From NCBI RefSeq assembly GCF_015100155.1, contig NZ_JACKZA010000003.1, positions 62,001 through 126,000 of the forward strand: a DNA stretch of 64,000 nucleotides. Reading direction: 5' to 3'. The position numbers and the translations under genes were made by a program. The DNA is from Acidithiobacillus sp. HP-2 (GTDB lineage Bacteria > Pseudomonadota > Gammaproteobacteria > Acidithiobacillales > Acidithiobacillaceae). Position 1 is the first letter of the stretch. Each line of letters opens with the position of its first letter. Under the pieces are notes generated by a model. The model ran no database searches and was not told where the DNA came from. It saw nothing but the letters and a program-made list of their open reading frames with translations. Of this stretch, positions 39,401 through 48,335 are shown one piece after another.

Positions 39401-39627
39401 CGGCACATATCGCTGCGCGGTCCCGCTGCGGCAATGTCTACGTAAACCGCAACATGATTGGCGCAGTGGTTGGTGTGCAACCGTTTGGTGGTGAAGGCTT
39501 GAGTGGAACCGGCCCGAAAGCCGGCGGTCCCCATTATTTATTGCGCATGGTGGCTGAACAGGCGCTGAGCATCAACACCACAGCAGCGGGAGGCAACGCG
39601 GAGCTGCTCTCCCAAGGCCGATTGTAA
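36496..39627 (+). CDS. putA: Bifunctional proline dehydrogenase / P5C dehydrogenase PutA (no DNA-binding domain)
   Basis: A protein of 1043 residues that oxidises proline to glutamate. The FAD-binding proline dehydrogenase barrel is at about residues 130-470 (RLVKGAYWDMEIKRAQ, FATHNAATIA). The aldehyde dehydrogenase domain follows at about 530-1010, with FVCISPWNFPLAIF, FTGSTGVARHI, the nucleophile Cys810 in SAGQRCSALR, and a C-terminal PFGGEGLSGTG. The N-terminal ribbon-helix-helix repressor domain of E. coli PutA is absent, so it should not autoregulate. The ~155 bp between the IS and the ATG holds its promoter; only very short doubtful frames are seen there. Confidence 0.96.
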   Translation: MSQTRLHTILPGDFNDSPDFLREPVTLPPPYRDESQQVEALLSALSGKLNWLNVIDHARPWVEAVRKQPAPFWALESLLREYPITSAEGLALMRLAEALLRVPDTGTAALLAADQLGRARFAGEEKQSWITQISGRVLILSRRLLAEKETRSLVQRLGMNTVVTAAVRAIALLGRQFVLGQDLAEARRRSAEARKKQPALCYSYDMLGEGARNSADATRYAASYESALRALATQPGSGGSRERDGISIKLSALHPRFEEAQRARLWKELFPKLQQLAELAAQGRLNLTLDAEESDRLELQLDLLDALQQHIARQATCAGWDGLGIAVQAYQSRADAAIDEVLARTRRNQSRLMLRLVKGAYWDMEIKRAQEMGLSGYPVFTHKHHTDISYLAGAARLLENANGPQALVYPQFATHNAATIAAVLQLADQQPDARFEMQRLHGMGEGIYREVLRHARIQHLRIYAPVGRHRDLLAYLVRRLLENAANTSFVHQLANQHVAAADLLVSPLWRAEEAALPKPIEIYGHLHGELRLNSQGMDMTYIAERSPALEAALALRVKTPEEIPVEDIDPLMHALHAGQMRWDAVPVERRAEILTRAAELLETRQDKLLSLIMREAHKTLADAVAELREAVDFCRYYAIQAKALMRKEALPGPTGEANSLSLRGRGVFVCISPWNFPLAIFAGQVVAALVTGNSVAAKPAEQTMAIAQAFVELLWEAGVPRDVLALMPGAGETVGAALVEHPLTGGVVFTGSTGVARHIHQGLAAKEGPIVPLIAETGGINAMIVDSTALAEQVVDAVIASAFRSAGQRCSALRLLCVQEECAEEILTMLKGAMQELVIGPTIHYATDVGPVIDAEAQTNILAQIARVEQGGGRLLARCAWPPSLLENARVTDNSVVLTMQDDQQRNLHFVAPCAYAITHVSQVREEIFGPVLQVVTWKAGQIDALVDAINALGFGLTLGVQTRIDGRAAHIAARSRCGNVYVNRNMIGAVVGVQPFGGEGLSGTGPKAGGPHYLLRMVAEQALSINTTAAGGNAELLSQGRL

Positions 39628-39630
39628 AGA

Positions 39631-41181
39631 TTATACGGGGGCTTTGAGTATCGGTGTGTCGAAATTCTGCTCGCTTAACTGAATGTTTTTCAGTTCGGCG
39701 GCACGTTCGAAATCACGAATGACTTCAAGCACATCGTGATCAATGAAACGGACTTTTTTGCCATCCAGAATCACTTCGGCATCTTTGGGCAGTCTCTCCA
39801 GAATATGCGAGAGGCGCGCCTTGTTGACGAAGGTAACCTCCCTGTTCAGGGATATTTTGTAGGCGTTGCCCTCCCGTCCAATATCGATGGCGCTGTGATA
39901 GTTGGCTTTGAGGACGAAGAAAATACCCGTGAGCAGCCCGATCACCACGCCAGTAATCAGACTGGTGAACAAAATCGCAATAATGGTGATGAAGAAGGGC
40001 AAATACTGGGACTTATCCAGCCTGAACATTTTCCTGAAAAAATTCGGATGGGCCAGTTTGAAACCGACGAAAATCAGGATGGAGGCCAAGGCTGCCAAGG
40101 GGATATGATTCATCAACGTAGCCAGAAATACGACGGCCAGCAACAGAAAAATCCCGTGCAGAAAGGCGCTGGCTTTGGTCCGAGCCCCGGCCGCCACGTT
40201 GGCCGTGCTCCGCACTATGACGGCGGCAACCGGAAGTCCACCAATGAGGCCGCTGGCGATGTTGGCCACTCCCTGTCCCAGCAGTTCGCGGTCAAGAGGG
40301 GTGCGTCTTTTGAAAGGATCCAGTTTGTCGGAGGCTTCTGTGGAAAGCAGGCTTTCCAGGCTGGCAATAAAGGTGATGGCGATAGCGGTCATCCATACGG
40401 TTTTTGAACCGATCATGCCCCAGTCAGGCATTTGCAGCATGCCCCTTAAGTCCGCCAGAGAACGAATTTCAGGCAGGTTGACCAGATTGCTTTTGTCGAT
40501 GGCAAGCCCGGGCAGGGCATGGACAAACAGCACATTCAGGAGGGTTCCGAACACCACCGCCATCAACGGGCCGGAGAGCCAGGTCTGTTTGCGCAGGACG
40601 GCTATCTTATCCCAGACAATCAGGATGACCAGGGCAAGTACGCTGACCAGCAGCGCTCCCCATTCCACATGGGCGAGTGCGGCAATAACGGCACTGAAGG
40701 TGTTTTCTCCATGGGCATCAAAAAAATCCTGATTACCAAATTCGCCAATATCAAAACCAATGGCATAGGGAAATTGTTTGAGGATGATGATAATCCCGAT
40801 GGCCGACAAAATACCCTGGATGACGGCCGACGGGAAAAAATAAGCCACCACCCCTGCACGCAAGAGCGCCAGAATAATCTGAATGCCGCCAGCAATAACC
40901 ACAGCGAGCAGTAACGCCGGAAAACTGTGCAGGGTTTCCATGGCCACCAGCAGCGTGGCCACAATGGCTGGGGTGGGGCCACTGACGGCCAGGGGCGAGC
41001 GGCTGAACAGGGGAACCAGAACCCCACCCATGATGCCAGCGATCAAACCCGCAATCAGTGGGGTGCCGGAAGCCAGGGCGACTCCAAGACAGAGGGGCAT
41101 GGCGACCAGAGCGACGACCACGGCGGCAGGCACATCGGCCCGCAGATTTTTGAGTGGGGAAAGATTGATTGACTGATTCAT
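39631..41181 (-). CDS. SulP-family inorganic anion transporter
   Basis: A membrane protein of 516 residues with about 11-12 hydrophobic segments and the SulP N-terminal region DVPAAVVVALVAMPLCLGVALASG. A C-terminal STAS-like domain (about residues 440-510) contains DAEVILDGKKVRFIDHDVLEVI. SulP proteins carry sulfate, bicarbonate or other anions; in autotrophs some are bicarbonate importers, but no carbonic anhydrase is adjacent, so the substrate is open. The ATG at 41181 has GGAAC upstream; the frame extends 19 codons further. It is convergent with putA, 3 bp apart. Confidence 0.9.
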   Translation of the reverse strand: MNQSINLSPLKNLRADVPAAVVVALVAMPLCLGVALASGTPLIAGLIAGIMGGVLVPLFSRSPLAVSGPTPAIVATLLVAMETLHSFPALLLAVVIAGGIQIILALLRAGVVAYFFPSAVIQGILSAIGIIIILKQFPYAIGFDIGEFGNQDFFDAHGENTFSAVIAALAHVEWGALLVSVLALVILIVWDKIAVLRKQTWLSGPLMAVVFGTLLNVLFVHALPGLAIDKSNLVNLPEIRSLADLRGMLQMPDWGMIGSKTVWMTAIAITFIASLESLLSTEASDKLDPFKRRTPLDRELLGQGVANIASGLIGGLPVAAVIVRSTANVAAGARTKASAFLHGIFLLLAVVFLATLMNHIPLAALASILIFVGFKLAHPNFFRKMFRLDKSQYLPFFITIIAILFTSLITGVVIGLLTGIFFVLKANYHSAIDIGREGNAYKISLNREVTFVNKARLSHILERLPKDAEVILDGKKVRFIDHDVLEVIRDFERAAELKNIQLSEQNFDTPILKAPV

Positions 41182-41306
41182 AAAAAGTTCCAAATAGATG
41201 GCATGAAACTGGTGAGTCGCGGAGCGCGGTGCAAGCAATCACTTGGTGTCTTTTTAATTGCCAGTGAGTCTATAAGGAGGGCTGGTAATCAGCAAGTATT
41301 AAAATA

Positions 41307-41332
41307 TTAAAAAAGGCCCCGGATGGGGCCTT
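41307..41332 (-). terminator. Rho-independent terminator of metE
   Basis: On the minus strand the perfect stem AAGGCCCC/GGGGCCTT with loop ATCC is followed by TTTTTTAATATTTT. It lies 24 bp after the metE stop and separates metE from the sulP gene. Confidence 0.92.
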
Positions 41333-41355
41333 GTCAGTTTGAGGCGTGTATTCAA

Positions 41356-43710
41356 TCAGGCGTGTTTGGCACGGACCTGTTTGGCTGCCTCGACCATATT
41401 TTCCAGAGCCGGGGTGACTTCTGCCCATTTGCGGGTTTTCAGACCACAGTCGGGGTTGATCCACAGACGCTCTGCGGGAACCACTTTGACCGCTTTTTCC
41501 ATCAGGCCGACCATTTCTTCGACGCTGGGAACGCGGGGGGAGTGAATGTCATAGACGCCAGGTCCGATTTCGTTGGGGTAGTTGAAAGTGGCAAAAGCAT
41601 CCAGCAACTCCATTTGTGAACGGGAGGTTTCAATGGTAATGACATCTGCATCCATGGCCGCAATGGCGGGGAGGATGTCATTGAACTCCGAGTAGCACAT
41701 GTGGGTGTGAATCTGCACGTCATCCGGTGCAATTTGCGCAGAAATGCGGAATGCACGCGATGCCCAGTTCAGATACTGATCCCAGTCCTTGCGCTTCAGG
41801 GGGAGCCCTTCACGGTAGGCGGGTTCGTCAATCTGGATGATGCCGATGCCGGCGTCGATCAGGTCTTTGACCTCGTCGCGGATGGCCAGCGCAATTTGCA
41901 GTGCCGTTTTCTCACGGGGCTGATCATCGCGTACAAAAGACCATTGCAGGATGGTCACTGGTCCGGTGAGCATGCCTTTCATGGGCCGCTGGGTCAGGGA
42001 CTGGGCATATTTGCTCCAGGTCACGGTCATGGGGGTAGGACGGGAGACGTCACCGAAAATCAACGGCGGCTTGACGTAGCGTGAGCCGTAACTCTGCACC
42101 CAGCCATGACGGGTGAAGGCGAATCCAGCGAGTTGTTCACCGAAGTATTCCACCATGTCATTGCGTTCGGGTTCGCCATGGACCGGCACGTCAATACCCA
42201 GACGTTCCTGTTCTTTCACGACCAGCGCAATTTCTGCTTCCATGGCTTTCTGGTAGTCGGCATTGCTCAGTTCGCCCTTGCGATTTTGCAGGCGGGCTTT
42301 ACGAATTTCGGGAGTCTGCGGGAAACTGCCGATACTGGTGGTGGGGAATGCCGGCAGTTTGAAGCGAGCACGCTGTGCGGCTTCACGGGCCTGGAAAGCA
42401 CTTTTGCGCTGACCGTCGTCCTTACCCAGCCCTTCCAGACGCTGGGCAACAGCCGGGTTGTGGATACGTGGTGAAGTTTTACGTGCTTGTACGGCGGCAC
42501 GTGCAGTTGACAGTTCCTGCGCTACGGCTGCCACGCCTTCATTCAGGGCACGACCAATAATGGCAACTTCATCGAGCTTTTGTACGGAGAAAGCCAGCCA
42601 TGATTTCAATTCGGCGTCGAGTTCGTTTTCCTGATCCAGATCAACCGGGGTGTGCAACAGGCTGCAGGAAGGCGCTACCCAGAGACGGTCTCCCAGCTGT
42701 TTATGTGCAGGTTCCAGGATCTTGATGGCAGCATCCAGGTCGGCGCGCCAAACATTGCGGCCATCTACCACGCCCAGAGAAAGCACTTTGTCAGCCGGAT
42801 AATTTTTCAGGAAGCTCTCCAGCTGTTGCGGAGCGCGCCGCAAATCCAGATGCAGGCCGGCGACGGGAAGGGCTTTGAGAGCCTCGGCATGATCAGCTAC
42901 TGAATCAAAATAGGTGGCCAGTAATACTTTGGGGCTTTTGCCCTTGCTGAGGGTCTGGTAGGCAGAGGCCATAGCCTCGAGCCATTCGGCGGGCAGATCC
43001 AGTGCCAGAGCGGGTTCATCCATTTGTACCCACTCCACGCCCATGCTGGCAAGGCGCTCCAGAATTTCGGCATAAACAGGTAGAACCTTGGGCAGCAATG
43101 TCAGACGATCAAAGCAGGCATTACCCACCGGCGCACCGTGACCATGACAGGCACTGTCGTCATGATGATGTTGCGCTTCGTGATGGGCTTCGGCATTCAG
43201 GTCTTTTTCCTTGCCCAGCCACAGGTAGGTGATGGGGCCGACCAGCACGGGCTTGGTCTTGAGGCCGAGAGACTGGGCTTCTTTGATCTGGTCAAACAGG
43301 CGTTCGCTGCTCAGGCGGAACTCCATGTTTTCATGGAATTCCGGCACAATGAAGTGATAGTTGGCATCAAACCATTTGGTCATTTCCATGGCGGGCTGGG
43401 TGCTGGAACCGCGTGCCATGGCAAAAAAAGTGTCCAGACCCACCTGACCGCCGGAGAATCCGTAACGGGGAGGAATGGCACCGAGGGTGCAGCTCATGTC
43501 AAGCATGTGATCGTAGAGGCTGAAATCACCAACCGGGATGAAGTCCATCCCACAGGTCTGCTGGATTTTCCAGTGACGGTCACGCAACTGGGCAGCGCGG
43601 GACTGCAGTTCCTGCTCATCAATTTCTTTGGACCAGAAGCTTTCCAGTGCTTTTTTGAGTTCGCGTTTATGACCGATACGCGGAAAACCGAGACTGTGAA
43701 CGGACGTCAT
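41356..43710 (-). CDS. metE: Cobalamin-independent methionine synthase MetE with His-rich insertion
   Basis: A protein of 784 residues that transfers methyl from methyl-THF-polyglutamate to homocysteine. The N-terminal half has [19 protein letters not shown]. The C-terminal half carries the zinc site in [11 protein letters not shown] and [11 protein letters not shown]. Between about residues 171 and 199 there is an insertion rich in His and Cys ([18 protein letters not shown]), absent from E. coli MetE as I recall it, where LWLGK leads almost directly to FDRL. The start ATG at 43710 has GAGGAG at ideal spacing; an ATG six bases upstream is closer than usual. A terminator follows the gene. Confidence 0.95.
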   Translation of the reverse strand: MTSVHSLGFPRIGHKRELKKALESFWSKEIDEQELQSRAAQLRDRHWKIQQTCGMDFIPVGDFSLYDHMLDMSCTLGAIPPRYGFSGGQVGLDTFFAMARGSSTQPAMEMTKWFDANYHFIVPEFHENMEFRLSSERLFDQIKEAQSLGLKTKPVLVGPITYLWLGKEKDLNAEAHHEAQHHHDDSACHGHGAPVGNACFDRLTLLPKVLPVYAEILERLASMGVEWVQMDEPALALDLPAEWLEAMASAYQTLSKGKSPKVLLATYFDSVADHAEALKALPVAGLHLDLRRAPQQLESFLKNYPADKVLSLGVVDGRNVWRADLDAAIKILEPAHKQLGDRLWVAPSCSLLHTPVDLDQENELDAELKSWLAFSVQKLDEVAIIGRALNEGVAAVAQELSTARAAVQARKTSPRIHNPAVAQRLEGLGKDDGQRKSAFQAREAAQRARFKLPAFPTTSIGSFPQTPEIRKARLQNRKGELSNADYQKAMEAEIALVVKEQERLGIDVPVHGEPERNDMVEYFGEQLAGFAFTRHGWVQSYGSRYVKPPLIFGDVSRPTPMTVTWSKYAQSLTQRPMKGMLTGPVTILQWSFVRDDQPREKTALQIALAIRDEVKDLIDAGIGIIQIDEPAYREGLPLKRKDWDQYLNWASRAFRISAQIAPDDVQIHTHMCYSEFNDILPAIAAMDADVITIETSRSQMELLDAFATFNYPNEIGPGVYDIHSPRVPSVEEMVGLMEKAVKVVPAERLWINPDCGLKTRKWAEVTPALENMVEAAKQVRAKHA

Positions 43711-43805
43711 GGGCATTACTCCTCTGCGAAAATTGTCGCCATCATGCCCTGCCCGGAGTCTCTGCTCAAGAGGGAATTTTTAGGCGTTCAGATGAAAAGC
43801 ATTCA

Positions 43806-44591
43806 TCAATCCATACGAAAGCCGCGATGCAGGGCGACAATACCACCCGACAGGTTGAACACCTCAACCCGTTCCAGACCGGCTTCTTCCATCATCATTT
43901 TGAAGGTTTCCTGATCGGGAAAGCGGCGGATGGATTCCACCAGATATTGATAGCTGTCCCGATCCCTGGCGACGAGTTCACCGATACGCGGCAGGAGCTT
44001 AAATGAATACATATCATAAATGGGCTGCAAGCCCGGCCAGCGCGGGTGTGAGAACTCCAGAATCAACGCCCGCCCGCCGGTTTTGAGGACGCGGTGAATT
44101 TCCTTCAAGGCCCGTTCGGGATGGGTCATGTTGCGGATGCCAAAGGCCAGGGTGACCAGATCAAATTCACGGTCTGGAAAGGGGAGTTCCTCCGCATTGG
44201 CTTCGACAAACTCAACCCCGGCGATGATGCCCTTATCCGCCAGTCGGTTTTCTCCAACCGCCAGCATTTCCGGATTGATATCAGAGACCACAATGGAACC
44301 ATTGGGTTTGATGCGCGGATAAATGGCGGCAGCCAGATCACCCGTGCCTCCGGCGAGATCCAGCACCCGTTGGCCGGGACGGGGGCGGGCCAAATCTACT
44401 GTGAAGCGTTTCCACAGGCGATGCACACCCAATGACATCAGGTCGTTCATCAGGTCGTATTTACCCGCGACATTGCTGAAAACCCCTTTGACCAGGTGTT
44501 CTTTTTCCGTTTCCGGGACTTCCTGATAACCAAAGTGGGTGGTGGGCACGAGCGCCTGATCCTGCATGTCCTGTCCCTGTTGATCACTCAT
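43806..44591 (-). CDS. ubiE: Ubiquinone/menaquinone C-methyltransferase UbiE
   Basis: A SAM-dependent methyltransferase of 261 residues acting on the quinone ring. The UbiE signature YDLMNDLMSLGVHRLWKRF is near residue 48, motif I is VLDLAGGTGDLAA, and RNMTHPERALKEIHRVLKTGGRALILEFS follows (quoted in pieces: RNMTHPERALKEI, VLKTGGRALILEFS). The ATG at 44591 with AGGAG eight bases upstream is chosen; another ATG lies two codons earlier. It is linked here with metE, a GST, metW and metX; ubiB is at 55 kb. Confidence 0.95.
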   Translation of the reverse strand: MSDQQGQDMQDQALVPTTHFGYQEVPETEKEHLVKGVFSNVAGKYDLMNDLMSLGVHRLWKRFTVDLARPRPGQRVLDLAGGTGDLAAAIYPRIKPNGSIVVSDINPEMLAVGENRLADKGIIAGVEFVEANAEELPFPDREFDLVTLAFGIRNMTHPERALKEIHRVLKTGGRALILEFSHPRWPGLQPIYDMYSFKLLPRIGELVARDRDSYQYLVESIRRFPDQETFKMMMEEAGLERVEVFNLSGGIVALHRGFRMD

Positions 44592-44633
44592 ACGCATGAC
44601 TCCTGTGCAAATCGTAAATGCGGCAGCTTGTAT

Positions 44634-45290
44634 TCATACTGAGCGTAGCAAAAGACTGCCTTTTTCGCTGATATAATTCCGCAGCCGTTCGGGAAAGTCG
44701 GCAGTTACGGAGCCTGCTACCTCGGGTAATTCCATGAGTAAGGCGGTCCAGCGGCGCAGTTTGCCCAAGGATTCCCAACGCGGCAATGGCCGCAATGCGT
44801 GCAGAATTTCCATGCGCATGAATAAGGGAGCAAAGGCGGCATCCACCAGACTGAAATGTTGACCCGCAAAAAATGGTCCTTCGGCCATGTTTTTTTCCAG
44901 CCGCTCCAGCTTGTCAAAAAGCTGGCGACTGGCCGCCGTAAAGCGTTCTTCACCCTGGGCTACCATCATCTGGAACTGATCACCAATCATTTCGCTGCCA
45001 AAGGCAATCCAGGCGCGGTGCCGGGCACGTTCCAGCGGGTCAGCAGGATGCAGTGGCGGTGCAATGGTTTCATCCAGATATTCATTAATCACCTGAGACT
45101 CGAACAGTACGGCGTCAGTGCCGATTTTCAGGCAGGGGACTCTGCCCATGGGCGAAAGTTCGAGAAACCATTCGGGTTTATGGGCCAGGTCAATATGCGT
45201 CAGTTTGAAGACTATCTGCTTGTGCAGCAGGGTAATCACCGAACGCTGTACATAGGGGCAGAGGGGGAAGCTGATCAGTTCCAGGGTCAT
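44634..45290 (-). CDS. Glutathione S-transferase family protein
   Basis: A protein of 218 residues with an N-terminal thioredoxin-like domain beginning LELISFPLCPYVQRSVITLLHK, where a CPYV motif replaces the common CPxC. The ESQVINEYLDE glutathione-binding block is near residue 65, and a helical C-terminal domain follows. The layout resembles SspA or omega-type GSTs. Substrate unknown. It lies between ubiE and metW, 21 bp from metW. Confidence 0.88.
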   Translation of the reverse strand: MTLELISFPLCPYVQRSVITLLHKQIVFKLTHIDLAHKPEWFLELSPMGRVPCLKIGTDAVLFESQVINEYLDETIAPPLHPADPLERARHRAWIAFGSEMIGDQFQMMVAQGEERFTAASRQLFDKLERLEKNMAEGPFFAGQHFSLVDAAFAPLFMRMEILHALRPLPRWESLGKLRRWTALLMELPEVAGSVTADFPERLRNYISEKGSLLLRSV

Positions 45291-45311
45291 GGCGTTCTCC
45301 TCGCATGAGCT

Positions 45312-45917
45312 TCAGCGTGCGACCAGGGCGCAACGATATAAAGCAACTTCTCCAAATAGGTTGGGTAACAAACGGTTGCGCCAAGTGCTGCGCCGCCGCT
45401 CATTGAGCACGACCCGCTGATGGATGGCGATGCCGTTGTCGGCACAGAGTTGTTCAAAGTCGCGAATCGTACACAGGTGGATGTTGGGAGTATCGTACCA
45501 CGTATGGGGCAAGGCGTCTGTGGTGGGCATTTTGCCCAGCACGCCCAGTTGCCAGCGCGCATGCCAGTGTCCCATATTGGGAAAGGTGACAATAACCTCC
45601 CGGCCGACGCGTAACATTTCCAGCAATAACTGACGGGGATAGGTAGAAGCCTGCAGGGTCAGGGAAAGGACTACCGTATCGACACTCTGGTCAGCAAAAT
45701 TTTTGAGTCCCTGATCAAGATCCTGCTGAATGACCGGAATTCCGCGCCGGATAGCGGCGACGACCCGGTCTTCCTCAATTTCTACCCCATAACCTTGCAC
45801 ATCCTTTTCGGCGCGCAAATAGGCCAGCAGTTCTCCTTCCCCGCAGCCCAGATCGAGAATGCGGCTTTGCGGGGGAATCCATTCGGCGATGATGGCCAGA
45901 TCCTGGCGTAGCTTCAT
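45312..45917 (-). CDS. metW: Methionine biosynthesis protein MetW
   Basis: A methyltransferase-fold protein of 201 residues with motif [16 protein letters not shown] and the MetW-typical [20 protein letters not shown], then [14 protein letters not shown]. MetW is required with MetX for homoserine acylation in many proteobacteria. It overlaps metX by four bases, the standard metX-metW arrangement. Confidence 0.94.
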   Translation of the reverse strand: MKLRQDLAIIAEWIPPQSRILDLGCGEGELLAYLRAEKDVQGYGVEIEEDRVVAAIRRGIPVIQQDLDQGLKNFADQSVDTVVLSLTLQASTYPRQLLLEMLRVGREVIVTFPNMGHWHARWQLGVLGKMPTTDALPHTWYDTPNIHLCTIRDFEQLCADNGIAIHQRVVLNERRRSTWRNRLLPNLFGEVALYRCALVAR

Positions 45918-47065
45918 AGTCCGATTTCCTCTGCAACACGTTGCAGATAAGTGCTGAGAACGGCTACATATTGGGGAATAGGCATTAAAAAGGAATCGTG
46001 GCCGTGGGTGGCTTCAATTTCCGCATAGCTGACGTCGCGATTACAGGTATACAGTGCCTGCACGATTTCGCGGGAGCGTTCCGGGGAAAACCGCCAGTCA
46101 GAACTGAAAGAGACCACTAAAAATGCCGCTTGTACCCGGGCAAAGGCTTCCGCCAGATTGCCGCCATACGCACTGGCCGGATCAAAATAATCCAATGCCT
46201 TGGTAATATATAAATAGCTGTTGGCATCAAAGCGTTCTACAAAACTTGAACCCTGATAGCGCAAATAACTTTCCACTTCAAAATCCACATCAAAACCAAA
46301 GGAAAAGGCCTTGCCGCCCCGTGTGTCCCGACCGAATTTGGTGCGCATGGCGTCATCAGACAGATAGGTGATGTGGCCGATCATCCGCGCCAGTGACAGT
46401 CCCCGGCGCGGTTTGGTGTCATGGGCATAATAGCGGCCATTGTGAAAATCCGGATCCGTCATGATGGCCTGACGACAAACTTCGTTGAAGGCGATGTTCT
46501 GCGCCGTCAGTTTGGGCGCAGCAGCAATGACCACGGCGTTACGCAGCCGGTCCGGATAATCCATGCTCCATTGCATAACCTGCATGCCACCCAGGCTACC
46601 GCCAATAACCGCTGCCCATTGTTCAATCTCCAGATGATCGGCCAGGTCGGCCTGGGTTTTTACCCAGTCGCGGACGGTGACCATAGGAAAATCCAGACCC
46701 CAGGGACTGCCGGTTTCAGGATTGATGCTGGCTGGACCCGTTGAGCCTTTGCAGGACCCGATAAAATTCGCGCAGACGAAAAAAAACTGTTCAGTATCCA
46801 TGGCCTTGCCGGGTCCAAGCAGATGCTCCCACCAGCCCGGCTTGCGATCATCCATGTGGTGATATCCGGCAGCGTGATGATCACCGGAAAGCGCATGGCA
46901 GAGTAAAATCGCGTTACTGTGATCCTTGTTCAAGGCCCCATAACTTTCATAAACCAGGGTGTAACCCGGCAAGCTGCGCCCACACTCCAGTTGCAGGTCA
47001 GCTGGAAAAGTGACCGTCTGCGGGGTTACCAGTCCAACGGAATCAGCGGGTATCTGAGCAGGCAT
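45914..47065 (-). CDS. metX: Homoserine O-acyltransferase MetX
   Basis: An alpha/beta hydrolase-fold acyltransferase of 383 residues that activates homoserine for methionine synthesis. The nucleophile elbow is [13 protein letters not shown] (Ser near residue 157), with [14 protein letters not shown] for the oxyanion region and an [10 protein letters not shown] late His. Whether it uses acetyl-CoA or succinyl-CoA cannot be decided by eye; many beta/gammaproteobacterial MetX proteins with a MetW partner are succinyltransferases. The upstream ~95 bp before palindrome C shows no riboswitch I can identify. Confidence 0.93.
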   Translation of the reverse strand: MPAQIPADSVGLVTPQTVTFPADLQLECGRSLPGYTLVYESYGALNKDHSNAILLCHALSGDHHAAGYHHMDDRKPGWWEHLLGPGKAMDTEQFFFVCANFIGSCKGSTGPASINPETGSPWGLDFPMVTVRDWVKTQADLADHLEIEQWAAVIGGSLGGMQVMQWSMDYPDRLRNAVVIAAAPKLTAQNIAFNEVCRQAIMTDPDFHNGRYYAHDTKPRRGLSLARMIGHITYLSDDAMRTKFGRDTRGGKAFSFGFDVDFEVESYLRYQGSSFVERFDANSYLYITKALDYFDPASAYGGNLAEAFARVQAAFLVVSFSSDWRFSPERSREIVQALYTCNRDVSYAEIEATHGHDSFLMPIPQYVAVLSTYLQRVAEEIGL

Positions 47066-47160
47066 TGTGTGCTTTTCTAATCATCAAACAGAGCCGGAAG
47101 AGTCTAAACTTCAAGACCGTCGGCGACAAGCGGCGTAAGTCGGCAGTATTTTGTGTTTAT

Positions 47161-47356
47161 GCTAACGGCAGTTGCCGTGGGTGCTTTTTGCTCCATTGTT
47201 CCTCGCCTGTTGTTCCAAGGCTCATCCTGCTGTCAGGAGAGAACTCGCCCTGCGGGCTCAAACAGCTCTCCTGACGGGCGCAGGATTTCGCCAAGAACAA
47301 CAACGGATCAGAACAAAAGTCGCTGCAAAGCACCCACGGCAACTGATGTTTTTAGG
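47161..47356 (+). repeat. Palindromic intergenic element, copy C
   Basis: A ~196-bp near-palindrome in the same orientation as copy A. The left arm has CAGTTGCCGTGGGTGCTTTT and the right arm mirrors it before TTTTTAGG. The 82-base core is identical to copy A. It lies in the 373-bp space between the divergent metX and the membrane protein gene at 47439, so here it is not just downstream of a gene end and could affect both promoters. The rest of the gap (47066-47160 and 47357-47438) holds the two gene leaders and nothing else I can name. Confidence 0.86.
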
Positions 47357-47438
47357 TTTATGCGCCTTGATGGTTTAGAATCAAAAGAGATAGCATGAGC
47401 GACAAGTTGTGCTTGGCCGTGTGTCATGTTGCTGGGAG

Positions 47439-48230
47439 ATGATTTTGGCCTGGAAATGGGTAAATCGTGTAGTGAGCTGGGTCGAGGGAGGTGCCGAGCT
47501 GGTAGTAGCCCGTCCTCGGCCATGGCTGCTGCTTTCCGCTGCAGCATTGGTGTTTGCGGCCATTCCCTTTCCCGAATGGTTGATGTACGCCATTGCGCCC
47601 TTTGGCCTGCTGTTTGGCCTGGAAATCGCTGCCAATACCGATGAAGAAACGGAATCTTACACGAACCGACAAATGCGGCATGCCCTCCATGTGGCGGTGG
47701 TGTGGGGAATGCTTTTTGCCGTTTTTGGCATAATTTTCGAATTTGGCCAGGACATAGTGGTCATGGGCAGCTTGCTGGCCGGGATCAATATTCCCTGGCA
47801 TGACGACTCGGGCATGGGTCAGGGATTCTGGGGCTGGTGGTTCGCTTTTGGACAGCGCTTCTCAGATTTGTCGCTAATGCCTTACTTCTGGTTCTCTCCG
47901 GCTTTTTTCGGGATTGCCCTTGCCTTGCACAAAGGACATGGCTGGCTGGAGTCAGAAGTGGAAACTACACTCACCCTGCTGTTCAGGCCGGAATTGCGGG
48001 ATCCTCTGATCGGTCTCTGGGCCGTCATTTTGCTGGCTAATCTGTTTATGCCGGCTTTTTCCCAGTTGTGGTTGGGCTTGATTGTCTGGGTGTTGGGTCC
48101 ACCGGTCATCCATGTGGCCTATCAGGATATTTTTGCTGACAAGCGGCGTCCTCCCCGAAAAAAGAAAGAAAAGAAGGCCGCCCGTTTTGTACTCGGCCAT
48201 CATCCTCAGCCGGTGCGTGTCAAACTCTGA
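47439..48230 (+). CDS. Membrane protein of unknown function
   Basis: A protein of about 263 residues with about six hydrophobic segments and a very basic C-terminal tail (about residues 232-262, rich in Lys and Arg). Acidic DEETESY and WHDDSGMGQGFWGWW loops lie between segments. No family is recognised. The start is uncertain: ATG at 47439 is used, but GGGAG is directly adjacent, so the in-frame TTG at 47445 may be the true start; the frame also runs back to a GTG at 47409. It is the first gene after palindrome C, divergent from metX. Confidence 0.72.
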   Translation: MILAWKWVNRVVSWVEGGAELVVARPRPWLLLSAAALVFAAIPFPEWLMYAIAPFGLLFGLEIAANTDEETESYTNRQMRHALHVAVVWGMLFAVFGIIFEFGQDIVVMGSLLAGINIPWHDDSGMGQGFWGWWFAFGQRFSDLSLMPYFWFSPAFFGIALALHKGHGWLESEVETTLTLLFRPELRDPLIGLWAVILLANLFMPAFSQLWLGLIVWVLGPPVIHVAYQDIFADKRRPPRKKKEKKAARFVLGHHPQPVRVKL

Positions 48231-48335
48231 TGAGTTTCATTCATGACTTGCACGCATTTTTTACCCTTGCCGTTCGTTCTTGCATCCATTAGTGTCTAGC
48301 CACAAATTTTCCGGAAGTTTTTGAAGGAGTGCACC

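Noticed and set aside
39736-40407. Long plus-strand frame opposite the SulP gene
   Set aside because: It is the antisense shadow of a well-supported transporter gene. The composition is unlike a real protein and there is no ribosome binding site.
47066-47160. SAM-type riboswitch in front of metX
   Set aside because: The leader shows no conserved stem set or purine-rich core that I could match.
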